Source of the DNA: Vulcanimicrobiota bacterium
Lineage (GTDB): Bacteria > Vulcanimicrobiota > Vulcanimicrobiia > Vulcanimicrobiales > Vulcanimicrobiaceae
Length of the DNA: 64,000 nucleotides
Direction: 5' to 3'
Assembly: GCA_027452165.1 (NCBI GenBank)
Contig: DAIDGX010000022.1
Coordinates: 62,001-126,000, forward strand
Position 1 is the first letter of the stretch. Each line of letters opens with the position of its first letter. Positions 1 through 7,834 of this stretch are shown one piece after another. The notes beneath the pieces were generated by a model. That model searched no databases and was not told the DNA's origin. It saw only the letters and a program-made list of their open reading frames with translations. The position numbers and the translations under genes were made by a program.

Positions 1-1329
1 GAGCTTCGGTCCGATGTTGCCTTGAAACGCGGCGCCGTGACACCCTTGGCAGCCATTCTTGGCAACGAGCGCGGCACCGATGTTGGCGTCGCCGCCCGGC
101 ATTGCCGGCGCCGGCGCGGGTGCCGCTCCGGCGGTCGCAGCCGACGCGTCGACCGGAACGACGTATGCACCGACCGTTGGTTGGCGTTTGAGCAGGTAGC
201 GTTTCCCGGATTGGAACGGTCCCGCAAAGGCGAGTTGGAGGCTGAACTGTGGACGCTGCTGCGGTCCGGCGAGCGCTTCGCCGATGATCGCAAGATTCGG
301 CAGCAGATTGTGCGCGTAGTCGAAGATGTATTGCCGCTGGAGCGTGTCGGACGTGGCCACGTCGTAGCGAACGAGGAGGTGATTCTTCCAGCCGATGTCG
401 CGTCCGATTTCGAGCATCGCGCCGTTTAGCGGCACGTTGTATTCGGCGAGATCGGGGTGCGCGTCGTAACCGTGGTAGTACATCGTCTGCAGATGCCAGC
501 GACTCGTCTGGTAGCCAAAATAGATACCTTCGCGCGTGAATGCATCGCTACCGGCGTAGCGGTTTGCCGCATCGTGAAGCGGTGCGAAACCGCGCATGCC
601 GACCAGTCCGACGCTCCACGGCTCGCTCATGCCGCCGTACGAGATGTTCGCATCGAGCGTTCGCGGATGATCCGACGTGTTGTAGTCGAGCGCGTCGCCG
701 AGCGGTCCGCTGCCGGTCAGGTACGAGAAGTTGTACATGAACTCGTTCGACATGCCGTTGAACGCATAGCCCCAACGTGCGTCGTTGGGGTTGAAGTCGT
801 TTTGGCCGGTCGTCTGCGTCGCGAGCAGGTAGCTGCCGATCGTCCACGCATGCGCGGGCATGAACGGAAACGGCGTATGGAATTTCCCGACCTGAATCGA
901 GTTTGTTCCGTGGAGCAAGCCGTTCCACGAGAGCCACATCTGCTCGGTTTCGCCGATGGTGCTGCTGTCGATGACGTGTTGCTCCGCATACCACGTGAAG
1001 TTCTTTCCGGCAAATCCACCGCCGAGGAACGAAAGGTCGCTCACCGTGGTCTGGCCGTGGTTTTGCGCATTCGCGAGCTGTGAGGTGATGTAGAGCCGCA
1101 ACGCGATCGGGAGCGCCTTGTTCTGCAAGTGCTCGTTCAAAATCTGAAAGTTGCTCATCATCACCATCATTCCGTAGCGGGTCATGCCCGGAAAGGTGGT
1201 GTGACAGGTTTCGCACGTAACGCCTTGCCCGTTTGCGAAGACGGGAACCGCGCGCGCGATCGCGGGGCTAACAACGAGCAGGGTAACGAGCGCGACGAAC
1301 GCGCGGGCAAGACCGACCAACGATCGCAC
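1..1329 (-). CDS. c-type cytochrome with porin-like middle, 3' end cut by window edge
   Basis: This reverse-strand gene runs off the left edge; 443 codons are present. A GTG start at 1329 follows a GGAGG-like site. Residues 1-27 form a hydrophobic signal peptide. A first heme motif, CETCH, sits at residues 39-43, directly after the mature N-terminus. The middle 350 residues are rich in aromatic, alternating polar/apolar stretches typical of an outer-membrane beta-barrel. An Ala/Pro-rich linker then leads to a second heme motif, CQGCH, at residues 427-431, which would begin a C-terminal cytochrome c domain. I infer an outer-membrane electron-transfer or redox porin; the family resemblance (CxxCH just after the signal, then a barrel) is from memory. 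The preceding gene at 1385-1936 is co-oriented with a 55-base gap. Function and substrate are unknown. Confidence 0.7.
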   Translation of the reverse strand, partial: MRSLVGLARAFVALVTLLVVSPAIARAVPVFANGQGVTCETCHTTFPGMTRYGMMVMMSNFQILNEHLQNKALPIALRLYITSQLANAQNHGQTTVSDLSFLGGGFAGKNFTWYAEQHVIDSSTIGETEQMWLSWNGLLHGTNSIQVGKFHTPFPFMPAHAWTIGSYLLATQTTGQNDFNPNDARWGYAFNGMSNEFMYNFSYLTGSGPLGDALDYNTSDHPRTLDANISYGGMSEPWSVGLVGMRGFAPLHDAANRYAGSDAFTREGIYFGYQTSRWHLQTMYYHGYDAHPDLAEYNVPLNGAMLEIGRDIGWKNHLLVRYDVATSDTLQRQYIFDYAHNLLPNLAIIGEALAGPQQRPQFSLQLAFAGPFQSGKRYLLKRQPTVGAYVVPVDASAATAGAAPAPAPAMPGGDANIGAALVAKNGCQGCHGAAFQGNIGPKL

Positions 1330-1384
1330 GAGGACCTCCAGGACGTGATGAGATGAGCGAAGACGTGAATGTAGGGGAGGACGT

Positions 1385-1936
1385 CTATCGCAGGGGCGGC
1401 GGCCGCTGGAGGCGCGAGGATCCGGCTCGCACGGCAAGCGCGAAGGCCGGGGTCGTTGAGGAACGGGTGACAAAGCACGACGCGCGCGCCGTGCGATCTC
1501 TTGTAATAAACGTCGCCGCCTCGTCGGCGGCACGTTCGCAACGCGCGAGCAAGCGCACGACGGCGATCAAGACCGCGGCGGCGAGGCAGGCCGCGAAAAG
1601 TTGTGCCAGCAGACCGATGAGCGTGGGGAGATTGCCCTCGGCGCGTTCGAGCGCAACATAGAGCAACGACTGTAGCGGAAGGAGCCGCGCTACCAGATGG
1701 CCGGTCGTTCCGGTCGTCGTAAGCGTCAATCCGCGCGTTCGCATAAGGGCCGACGCAAGCGAGGCTCCCACGACGGCGGTGAGGACGACGAGCGAGATCT
1801 CGAGGAGTGGCGCCAAGTACGCGTGCTGCGCATCGATCACCGGCCGGCCGCCGAGGGCATAGGCGAGCACATGCCCGAACAGAGTAGCCGGGACCACAGC
1901 AAACCACCAGAGCGCGACACGCGATCTCACGATCAT
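1385..1936 (-). CDS. uncharacterised multi-pass membrane protein
   Basis: The product is 183 residues with about four hydrophobic segments (roughly residues 7-28, 42-62, 80-95 and 105-128) followed by a basic, poorly structured tail of about 50 residues. I do not recognise a family. It lies between an ABC-2 permease (37 bases upstream) and the truncated cytochrome gene (55 bases downstream), all on the reverse strand, so the three may form a transcription unit. The basic tail should be cytoplasmic by the positive-inside rule. It could be a quinone-linked or cytochrome-associated membrane subunit, but no heme-ligand pattern is obvious, so I leave the function open. Confidence 0.6.
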   Translation of the reverse strand: MIVRSRVALWWFAVVPATLFGHVLAYALGGRPVIDAQHAYLAPLLEISLVVLTAVVGASLASALMRTRGLTLTTTGTTGHLVARLLPLQSLLYVALERAEGNLPTLIGLLAQLFAACLAAAVLIAVVRLLARCERAADEAATFITRDRTARASCFVTRSSTTPAFALAVRAGSSRLQRPPPLR

Positions 1937-1973
1937 TGGAAGTTAGTTTCGTCCGTGCGGGAGCCCTTCGCGC

Positions 1974-2768
1974 CTACGATCCCGTGCCTTGATAGTGGCG
2001 CAGTCCCACGCGCCAAAATCCATAGGAGACGGTGAGCCATGCCAGGCCGACGAGCGGTGTCAGCAGGCCGATCTCCGGGTTCAGGTGCAAGCCGACGTCG
2101 GTCTTGTGCAAGAAGAATGTTGCCGGAAAATAATTCATAAAGGCAAACGGGAAGATGAAGGTCAAGACGACGCGCACGCCGCGGGTATAGATGCTGATCG
2201 GATAGCGGGTAAAGTCCTGTTCGAGCGACATTACGACCCAGCGAAGCGTATCGACGCGAACGAACCAGAACGAGATCGTAGCGACCGCAAGCGAGATGCC
2301 GAGGTCGATCAGCGCGCCGCCGATGGCGACGAGCACGATGCCCGCGATCAGTGCGGAATCCACATGCAGGCCCGCGACCGACGTTGCGAATGCAAGCGTA
2401 ATCGCTGCCAAGATCAAACTGTCCGGCATCGTCTGCGAGGGGACGGTCAGCACTTGAAAGAGCGTGTCGAGCGGGCGCACGAGAAACCGGTCGAAACGCC
2501 CTTCGCGCACGTAGTCGGGTACGCTCACCACGTTGAAGAAGAGGGTGTTGTGCAACTCGTGTCCCGTCATCCAGAGCGCGTAGAGAAAGAACATATCGCG
2601 AAAGCTCCAGCCGTTCATCGACGGGAACTCACGCATCGTTACATAGAGCGCGCCGAGCGCTACCCCGTGATAGACGATCGAGAAGGCGAACCACATGAGG
2701 AAATTCGCACGATACTCGAGCATCGTTAATACGTTGATGCGCCAGTACTGGAGATAGGCAGCGAGCAT
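1974..2768 (-). CDS. ABC-2 type exporter permease (ABC2_membrane_6 family)
   Basis: A 264-residue integral membrane protein with six predicted hydrophobic spans. The stretch around residues 80-110 (VPDYVREGRFDRFLVRPLDT) is the signature seen in the ABC-2 permeases that work in pairs with a single ATPase. The second permease of the presumed pair is at 4413-5204 and the ATPase is at 8491-9495, all on the reverse strand but interrupted by genes on the forward strand. The substrate is not predictable. Its ATG at 2766-2768 abuts the start of the divergent glycosylase gene, leaving no intergenic space, so its promoter must lie inside that gene. Confidence 0.82.
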   Translation of the reverse strand: MLAAYLQYWRINVLTMLEYRANFLMWFAFSIVYHGVALGALYVTMREFPSMNGWSFRDMFFLYALWMTGHELHNTLFFNVVSVPDYVREGRFDRFLVRPLDTLFQVLTVPSQTMPDSLILAAITLAFATSVAGLHVDSALIAGIVLVAIGGALIDLGISLAVATISFWFVRVDTLRWVVMSLEQDFTRYPISIYTRGVRVVLTFIFPFAFMNYFPATFFLHKTDVGLHLNPEIGLLTPLVGLAWLTVSYGFWRVGLRHYQGTGS

Positions 2769-2770
2769 TG

Positions 2771-3673
2771 ATGCAGCGATTCCCCGTCCAGGAGCGACTC
2801 CCCGTTACCGCGCCCTATCGCCTCGACCTCACCGCCGAAGCCTTACGGCGTTTGGCGGACAACGTGGTCGATGTCGTTGCGGACGACGGCGCCTACTACC
2901 GTGCCGTGCATTGCGCGGGAAGGCTCGTCGCGCTTCGCGTCACGCAGGCGGGAACCGGGCATCTGGAGGTCTGCGCGACGGGCGGCGACGCGCAACGCGT
3001 GCGCGCGATCGTAGCGCGTATGCTCGGGGTCGATGCGCATATCGAGGCCTGGCCGGTTCGCGCCGCACGCATCGCGTGGTTGCATCGGCTCGCGTGCGAA
3101 TTGCGCGGCCTGCATCCGCCGCGCTATCCGACGATGTGGGAGGCGTGCGCGCATGCGATCGTCTTTCAGCAGATTAGCATCCACGCTGCGGGATCGATCA
3201 TGCGGCGTCTGGTCGAAGCGCTCGGTGCCCGCAGCGCGTTCGGCAAGGTTGAACTCGTCGCGTTCCCCGAGCCTGGCGCGCTGCTCGGTGCCGATGACGC
3301 GGTGCTCACCGCGGTGGGCCTCTCCGCGAGCAAACGCGCGCACCTGCGCGCCGTTGCCCACGTCGTGGCAAGCGGGGCGATCCTAGAGCGGGAGATCGAC
3401 GCGCTTCCCACGGCGGCTGCCGCCGATCGCCTTACCGATCTGCGCGGTATCGGTCCGTGGAGTGCCGCGGTCGTCCTGTTACGTGGCTTCGGCCGGCTCG
3501 ACGTCTTCCCGCTTCGCGATTCTGGCGTGGCACGCACCGTGCGCGCGCTCTCCGGCGATATCGCGGTCGATCTACCCGCCGTGCTCGAAACGTTAGGCCC
3601 GGTGCGCGGCATGCTCTACTACCATCTCTTGCTCGGGCGGCTGCGCAACCTTGGAGCACCCCACAACGATTGA
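2771..3673 (+). CDS. DNA-3-methyladenine glycosylase family (HhH-GPD)
   Basis: A 300-residue base-excision repair glycosylase of the AlkA/HhH-GPD type that should remove alkylated bases. The helix-hairpin-helix (LRGIGPWSA) lies near residues 223-232, and the catalytic aspartate is D250 in the DVFPLRDSG motif, matching the AlkA DVF-x-D arrangement. The N-terminal 100 residues form the AlkA-like beta domain. A TTG at 2768 immediately precedes the ATG at 2771 and could extend the protein by one residue. The start touches the divergent permease start. The pirin gene follows after 10 bases, suggesting co-transcription. Confidence 0.85.
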   Translation: MQRFPVQERLPVTAPYRLDLTAEALRRLADNVVDVVADDGAYYRAVHCAGRLVALRVTQAGTGHLEVCATGGDAQRVRAIVARMLGVDAHIEAWPVRAARIAWLHRLACELRGLHPPRYPTMWEACAHAIVFQQISIHAAGSIMRRLVEALGARSAFGKVELVAFPEPGALLGADDAVLTAVGLSASKRAHLRAVAHVVASGAILEREIDALPTAAAADRLTDLRGIGPWSAAVVLLRGFGRLDVFPLRDSGVARTVRALSGDIAVDLPAVLETLGPVRGMLYYHLLLGRLRNLGAPHND

Positions 3674-3683
3674 TAGGGGGGCC

Positions 3684-4397
3684 ATGACGAGCCTTACCGC
3701 CCCAACCTTTGCCGTCCAACGCTCGCAGGAGCGCGCCTTTTTCGATCACGGATGGCTCCGGACGTACCATTCGTTCAGCTTCGCCGAGTATGTTGATCCG
3801 CAGAACATGCAGTGGGGAGCGCTACGGGTTTTCAACGACGACGTGATCGCAGGCGGGATGGGATTTCCGCTTCATCCGCACCGCGATATGGAGATCGTCA
3901 CCTACGTGCTCGACGGTGAACTCACGCACCAAGATAGTATGGGTAACCACGGTGTCGTGGGGCCGGGCGGCGTGCAATTCATGAGCGCCGGTACCGGCGT
4001 GCGGCACAGCGAGTACAACAATGCGCCCGATCGTGCGCTGCACCTCGTGCAGATGTGGGTGTTGCCGGGTGCGCTCGGCCAAACCCCTTCGTACGGTCAG
4101 ATGGACTTCACGGTTGAGGATCGTCGAAATCGCTGGCTTGCGATCGTGAGCGGACAGGCGGCGGTTGATGCACCGATCCGCATCACGCAGGACGCAACCT
4201 TCGCGGTCGCCCGTATCGAAGGGACCACGATCGTGCGTGAGTTTGCTCCGCAACGCCATGGCTTTCTCTTCGTCGCCGACGGCAGCGTCGAGGTAAACGG
4301 CGAGAGCCTGAGAGCCGGCGACGCGGTGCGCAGCTTCGATGTCAAAACGCTCGCGGTCAAGGGGCATGGCGAACTCGTCGTGTGGGATGTCCCGTAA
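3684..4397 (+). CDS. pirin-like bicupin (YhhW/quercetinase type)
   Basis: A 237-residue protein of the pirin family, a double cupin in which the N-terminal cupin binds one metal ion. The predicted ligands are all present: H64 and H66 in HPHRD, and H108 and E110 in GVRHSE. Bacterial members include quercetin dioxygenases and regulators of central metabolism, so the substrate is uncertain. The ATG at 3684 was chosen over an in-frame ATG at 3651 because a strong AGGGGG site lies just upstream at 3674-3680 and because the pirin fold starts there. It follows the glycosylase gene by 10 bases. Confidence 0.88.
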   Translation: MTSLTAPTFAVQRSQERAFFDHGWLRTYHSFSFAEYVDPQNMQWGALRVFNDDVIAGGMGFPLHPHRDMEIVTYVLDGELTHQDSMGNHGVVGPGGVQFMSAGTGVRHSEYNNAPDRALHLVQMWVLPGALGQTPSYGQMDFTVEDRRNRWLAIVSGQAAVDAPIRITQDATFAVARIEGTTIVREFAPQRHGFLFVADGSVEVNGESLRAGDAVRSFDVKTLAVKGHGELVVWDVP

Positions 4398-4412
4398 GGC
4401 GAGCAGTTACCG

Positions 4413-5204
4413 TCAGCCGCCCTGGATCACGACGCGCCGCGACCCTGCGCGCCATACGAACGATGAGAGCGCGGCGAAGAGGATCAGCCATCCGATCTGC
4501 GTCGCAAAGGCGCTCGCCCAAGCCGACGGTGCGATGACGCCTACGTAGATCAAGAGTGGGGTCGAGTAGATTGCCGCGAATGGCAGCGCGAAGACCAGTC
4601 GCCCGAGCACGCCGGGAAAGAAGGTGAGCGGGATAATCTGCCCCGAGAGCAGATCGGAGACCCAGCGCACCACGAGTTGAATCGCAAACGTCTCGAGCGT
4701 CCAGAACGCGATCGAGTTCATGAGGAAGTTCAGGAAGAAATTCACGCAGTAGCCGAGCGCGAACGAAAGAACGAACGCGCCAAGCACGGCCGGCCGCGGA
4801 ACGTCGATGCGCACGAGCAGTAGCGAGAAGAGGAGCGATGGGACGATTAGCACGGCGTGCAGTGCGGTCTGTCCGAGGCCGTCGGCGAAGAAGTAAAGCG
4901 GCACCGAGATCGGCTTCATCAAATCGGTCGCAATCGTTCCTTCGCGCAGCTTTTCGCGAATGAGCCGCGTACCATCGATCTCGAGGACGAGCGACATCAG
5001 AAGCGCGATCGTGGCATACGTGATCATCGCATGGAGTGGAAGGTTGAGCGGCGCAAGGTTCTGCGCGTAGAGTGCCGTCCAGAGCGAACGCAGCAGATAC
5101 ACCCGCAGCACGAGCGAACCGACTTCGGTTGCAACCTCCATGCGATAGGTGGACTCCCGCGCGAACGCCTTTTTTGCAAACTCGAAGTACGGTTCAGCTC
5201 TCAC
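4413..5204 (-). CDS. ABC-2 type exporter permease (second of the pair)
   Basis: A 263-residue membrane protein of the same ABC2_membrane_6 group as the protein at 1974-2768. It has about six hydrophobic spans and the REGTIATDLMKP motif near residues 85-95, which corresponds to the REGRFDRFLVRP motif of its partner. A GTG at 5204 is preferred to the ATG at 5252, because the longer version would start inside the terminator hairpin of the upstream lipoprotein gene. Only 5-6 bases separate a TATACT -10 element from this GTG, so the mRNA may be leaderless. It very likely forms a heterodimeric exporter with the permease at 1974 and the ATPase at 8491. Confidence 0.82.
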   Translation of the reverse strand: MRAEPYFEFAKKAFARESTYRMEVATEVGSLVLRVYLLRSLWTALYAQNLAPLNLPLHAMITYATIALLMSLVLEIDGTRLIREKLREGTIATDLMKPISVPLYFFADGLGQTALHAVLIVPSLLFSLLLVRIDVPRPAVLGAFVLSFALGYCVNFFLNFLMNSIAFWTLETFAIQLVVRWVSDLLSGQIIPLTFFPGVLGRLVFALPFAAIYSTPLLIYVGVIAPSAWASAFATQIGWLILFAALSSFVWRAGSRRVVIQGG

Positions 5205-5210
5205 TGTGGA

Positions 5211-5218
5211 AGTATAAC
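5211..5218 (-). promoter_or_regulatory. candidate -10 element for the permease gene at 4413-5204
   Basis: On the reverse strand the terminator T-tract continues into TTATACT, a near-consensus extended -10 about 6 bases before the GTG start. I see no good -35 because the corresponding position falls inside the terminator stem. If real, transcription would begin at or next to the GTG, producing a leaderless message. Confidence 0.4.
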
Positions 5219-5255
5219 AAAAAACGCGATGGCCCGTCGGGCGACGGGCCATCGC
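5215..5255 (-). terminator. rho-independent terminator of the two-lipoprotein operon
   Basis: A perfect 13-base-pair GC-rich stem (5226-5238 with 5243-5255, loop GGGC) is followed on the reverse strand by a GTTTTTTG tract. It lies 33 bases after the stop of the lipoprotein gene at 5289-6338 and shields the downstream permease gene. The T-tract runs directly into the TATACT element of that gene's presumed promoter. Confidence 0.88.
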
Positions 5256-5288
5256 ATGGTAGAAACGTGCCGTTGTACGCGGCGTGGG

Positions 5289-6338
5289 CTACTGAACGGA
5301 GACGGTGAGTGTCGAGGAGTTGACCGGTGAACTCGCATCTTGGAAGACGATCGCGCACGGCGTAGGTACGGTCGGCGCTGCGCCTTGAATGTTGAATGTG
5401 GTGCCGTTGATCTGCGTGACGGTGACGTATCCGGCTCCGGTGCACGCATCGGGCTGTTGGATTGAGAACGACCCCGTGTAGCCGGACTCGGAGAGCGTTA
5501 CCGTTTGGGTGCTGCCAACGGCAAGCGTGATCGAGGAGGACGGTGAGATGGTGATACCGGCGCTGCACCCGCTCGCATTGATCATGAGGCCACCCGCCGG
5601 GCCGGTGATGCCGAATCCGTTGGTTGCGCCGATGGAGAGGCCAGTGAAGCTGCAGGTGACCGGCGCGCCGTTATACGTCGCCGTCACCGTCTGCGTTGAT
5701 GACGCGACACTCGTGGGGCTCAACGTCACGTATCCGGTGGGCGTGACGGTGAGCGGAATCGGCGATGCATAGGTGCCGGAGATGAGGTACCCATCGGCAT
5801 CGACCGCGGAGACCGTTAACGTCGAGCTTCCGGCGGTACCGCTGGTGAAGTTCGCGGGACTCGCGGTGAGCGTCACGCTTGCGGGCACGCCGCCGAAGCT
5901 CAAGTTGATCGCGTTCATGCCCGCAGCGATCGTCGCCGTGTGCGTGGCGGTCGAGAGCAGTGTTGCAGGTGAGTTGCCATCGTACAGATTGACCGTGAAG
6001 GTGTTCTGCCCCGGATAGGCGCCGACGGTCGCGGTGCAGGTGGAGCCGCTGCACGGCACCGTCGTGCTCGATGGGCTCGGAGCGACGACGCCGGGCCCCG
6101 GTGAAACGGCAACCTGCATCGTTGCGGTGCCTGGGCTGATGTACTGCGGAGCGCGCTTCGCAGCGCTCGAGCGCGATGGGATGCTGATGCTCACAACCAC
6201 GCTCTGTGGTTGGGTGGGTGCGGTGAGGCGCGTCGGCACCGTCGCCGGTGTCGTGCCGCCACCGCCACCGCATGCAGCGAGTGCGAGCGAGAGGAGTCCA
6301 GCGCCCGTGAAGAGGGTGTGCCGTTGTGCGTTCTTCAT
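5289..6338 (-). CDS. surface lipoprotein, Ig-like/beta-rich
   Basis: A 349-residue predicted lipoprotein with a signal peptide and lipobox LALAAC (Cys about residue 23) followed by a poly-Gly spacer. The rest is Thr/Ser/Val-rich with repeated beta-strand patterns resembling bacterial Ig-like domains, including paired cysteines (for example PCSGSTC) that could form disulfides. It begins 3 bases after the stop of the upstream lipoprotein gene and is followed by a strong terminator, so the two are almost certainly co-transcribed. The C-terminal domain resembles that of its upstream partner (a repeated LSxSGYTGSF / VSQPGYAGAF theme). The function is unknown; a cell-surface structural or adhesive role is an inference. 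Confidence 0.75.
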   Translation of the reverse strand: MKNAQRHTLFTGAGLLSLALAACGGGGGTTPATVPTRLTAPTQPQSVVVSISIPSRSSAAKRAPQYISPGTATMQVAVSPGPGVVAPSPSSTTVPCSGSTCTATVGAYPGQNTFTVNLYDGNSPATLLSTATHTATIAAGMNAINLSFGGVPASVTLTASPANFTSGTAGSSTLTVSAVDADGYLISGTYASPIPLTVTPTGYVTLSPTSVASSTQTVTATYNGAPVTCSFTGLSIGATNGFGITGPAGGLMINASGCSAGITISPSSSITLAVGSTQTVTLSESGYTGSFSIQQPDACTGAGYVTVTQINGTTFNIQGAAPTVPTPCAIVFQDASSPVNSSTLTVSVQ

Positions 6339-6341
6339 CGC

Positions 6342-7715
6342 TTAATTCCCCGTGATCGTGGTGACGGAGACGGTGACGGGAATCGTGACCGATTGCCCTC
6401 CCCCGCCGGTGACGACAAGGTTGCACGAGCCACCCGAGCCGGCGCCCGTGACGGTCACCGTTGCGCTGCCGTTCGATGTGGCTCCGACGCTTGCGGTTGC
6501 AATGGTGCTGCTGCACCCGCTCGCCGTAAACGCACCGGCATATCCCGGCTGCGAAACGGTGAGCATCTGCGCGTAGCTACTACCTGTGCCCGCGAGTGCG
6601 AGCGAGGTCGGGTTCACCGTGACCGGAGCGGGTGACGGCGTGGGCGTGGGTGTGGGCGTGGGTGTGGGCGTGGGCGTGGGTGTGGGTGTGGGCGTGGGCG
6701 ACGGCGTGGGCGACGGCGTGGGCGCAGTTACCGCGACGTTGACGCTCGCGGTGTTTCCGAATAGATCGGTAAATGTGATGACTGCGGTGCCGCTCGTGTT
6801 TCCGGAACCTATCTCATATTGGGAGGGGGTCGCTTGCCCCGTAAGGATCGCAGAGTTCATTTGCACCGATGCAACCGCTGCATTACTCGATGTGACGCCG
6901 ATTGGAGTGGATATTTCGACGGTACCGAAAAGGATCTGCTGACCGAGAATACCGCAGAACACGCAGCTGTCCGTGAGATTAACCGTCGCTGTACTGTTTG
7001 GCGTCATCGACAACGATGCCGGGCTCACGCTAACAAGGGGATTCGGCCATGCATTGGTCGGTACGAGGAGTTGTGTGCTAAAATTCCCTACGCCTTCGAC
7101 CACACCGAGCGTCAAGATGTCCCCCGGAGCAATCGTGACCAGTGGTTGCTCTGAGTATGTGTAGACGTTGTTGTCCGGTGCTGCAGGGTCAACATATCCC
7201 TCTGCCAGGAAATACCAGTTCTTGTCCAGCGGCTCTGAACCATCATAATAGAAGACGACTGCCTCAACGCTTGAGGCAGAGCCGCTGCCGAGGTTAAACG
7301 TCCCCGTCGGAATGTTAAGGGTCACCGGTACCTTCGTGGTGTTCCAAAGGAAAATGTTGCCGGTTATAACGGCTGACTGGGGCCAGCTCCACTGGTTCAT
7401 CGCGTGCAGGTGCCTGCCGGCCGGCCCGCGCGAAGCCTGCGACGGGGGACTTGTTGGTGGCGCTTCCGTGGTGCCGACTTGCAGTGTACCCGAGCCCTTT
7501 AGGGTGATGCTCTGCGCGTGGCCATCTGGAAACGGGGAGAAATTTATCGTTGTTCCCGCCGGACTCAGGCTGACGCTGTGCGTCGATCCGGCCGGATACG
7601 TAACGCTGGTCGGACCTGACGGTGGGACGGAGGGTGAACTCGGTACGCCGGAGCAGCCAGTCGCACTGAGAGCGAGAACAAGCGCGGCGACTAGGGTGAA
7701 CGATCGTGGATGCAT
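6342..7715 (-). CDS. surface lipoprotein with Pro-Thr linker
   Basis: A 457-residue predicted lipoprotein. The ATG at 7715 is supported by GAGGA 5-6 bases upstream and places a lipobox (LSATGC) at about residues 16-21. A beta-rich N-terminal domain of about 300 residues is joined by a (PT)n/PS linker of about 35 residues to a C-terminal Ig-like domain of about 85 residues. The C-terminal domain shares the VSQPGYAGAF-type motif with the next gene. The linker is encoded by a low-complexity GTGGGC/GTGGGT tract. It is the first gene of a two-gene operon ending at the terminator at 5215-5255. I find no enzyme motif; a surface-exposed binding or structural role is an inference. Confidence 0.75.
   Translation of the reverse strand: MHPRSFTLVAALVLALSATGCSGVPSSPSVPPSGPTSVTYPAGSTHSVSLSPAGTTINFSPFPDGHAQSITLKGSGTLQVGTTEAPPTSPPSQASRGPAGRHLHAMNQWSWPQSAVITGNIFLWNTTKVPVTLNIPTGTFNLGSGSASSVEAVVFYYDGSEPLDKNWYFLAEGYVDPAAPDNNVYTYSEQPLVTIAPGDILTLGVVEGVGNFSTQLLVPTNAWPNPLVSVSPASLSMTPNSTATVNLTDSCVFCGILGQQILFGTVEISTPIGVTSSNAAVASVQMNSAILTGQATPSQYEIGSGNTSGTAVITFTDLFGNTASVNVAVTAPTPSPTPSPTPTPTPTPTPTPTPTPTPTPSPAPVTVNPTSLALAGTGSSYAQMLTVSQPGYAGAFTASGCSSTIATASVGATSNGSATVTVTGAGSGGSCNLVVTGGGGQSVTIPVTVSVTTITGN
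6631..6724. repeat. low-complexity GT/GC hexamer tract encoding the Pro-Thr linker
   Basis: The forward strand is made of GGCGTG and GGTGTG units with a few GGCGAC units, which read as (PT/PS)n on the reverse strand. Such tracts are prone to slippage; unit number remains in frame when whole hexamers change. Confidence 0.85.
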
Positions 7716-7834
7716 TGGATTCCTCAAACGAACGGCCACCCTGGGTATAAAGTCCCATGAGGCGTACGCACGTTAGGCGTGCTTTAGAGATGCTTTGCGA
7801 GGCCAACGTGCCTGACCTGCGCGCGCTCGCTCGA

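Noticed and set aside
4413-5252. Longer start (ATG at 5252) for the second ABC-2 permease
   Set aside because: It would translate the terminator hairpin of the upstream gene; the GTG at 5204 gives the family-typical N-terminus.
6631-6724. Tandem repeats considered as a CRISPR-like array
   Set aside because: The units are 6 bases without spacers and encode a Pro-Thr linker.
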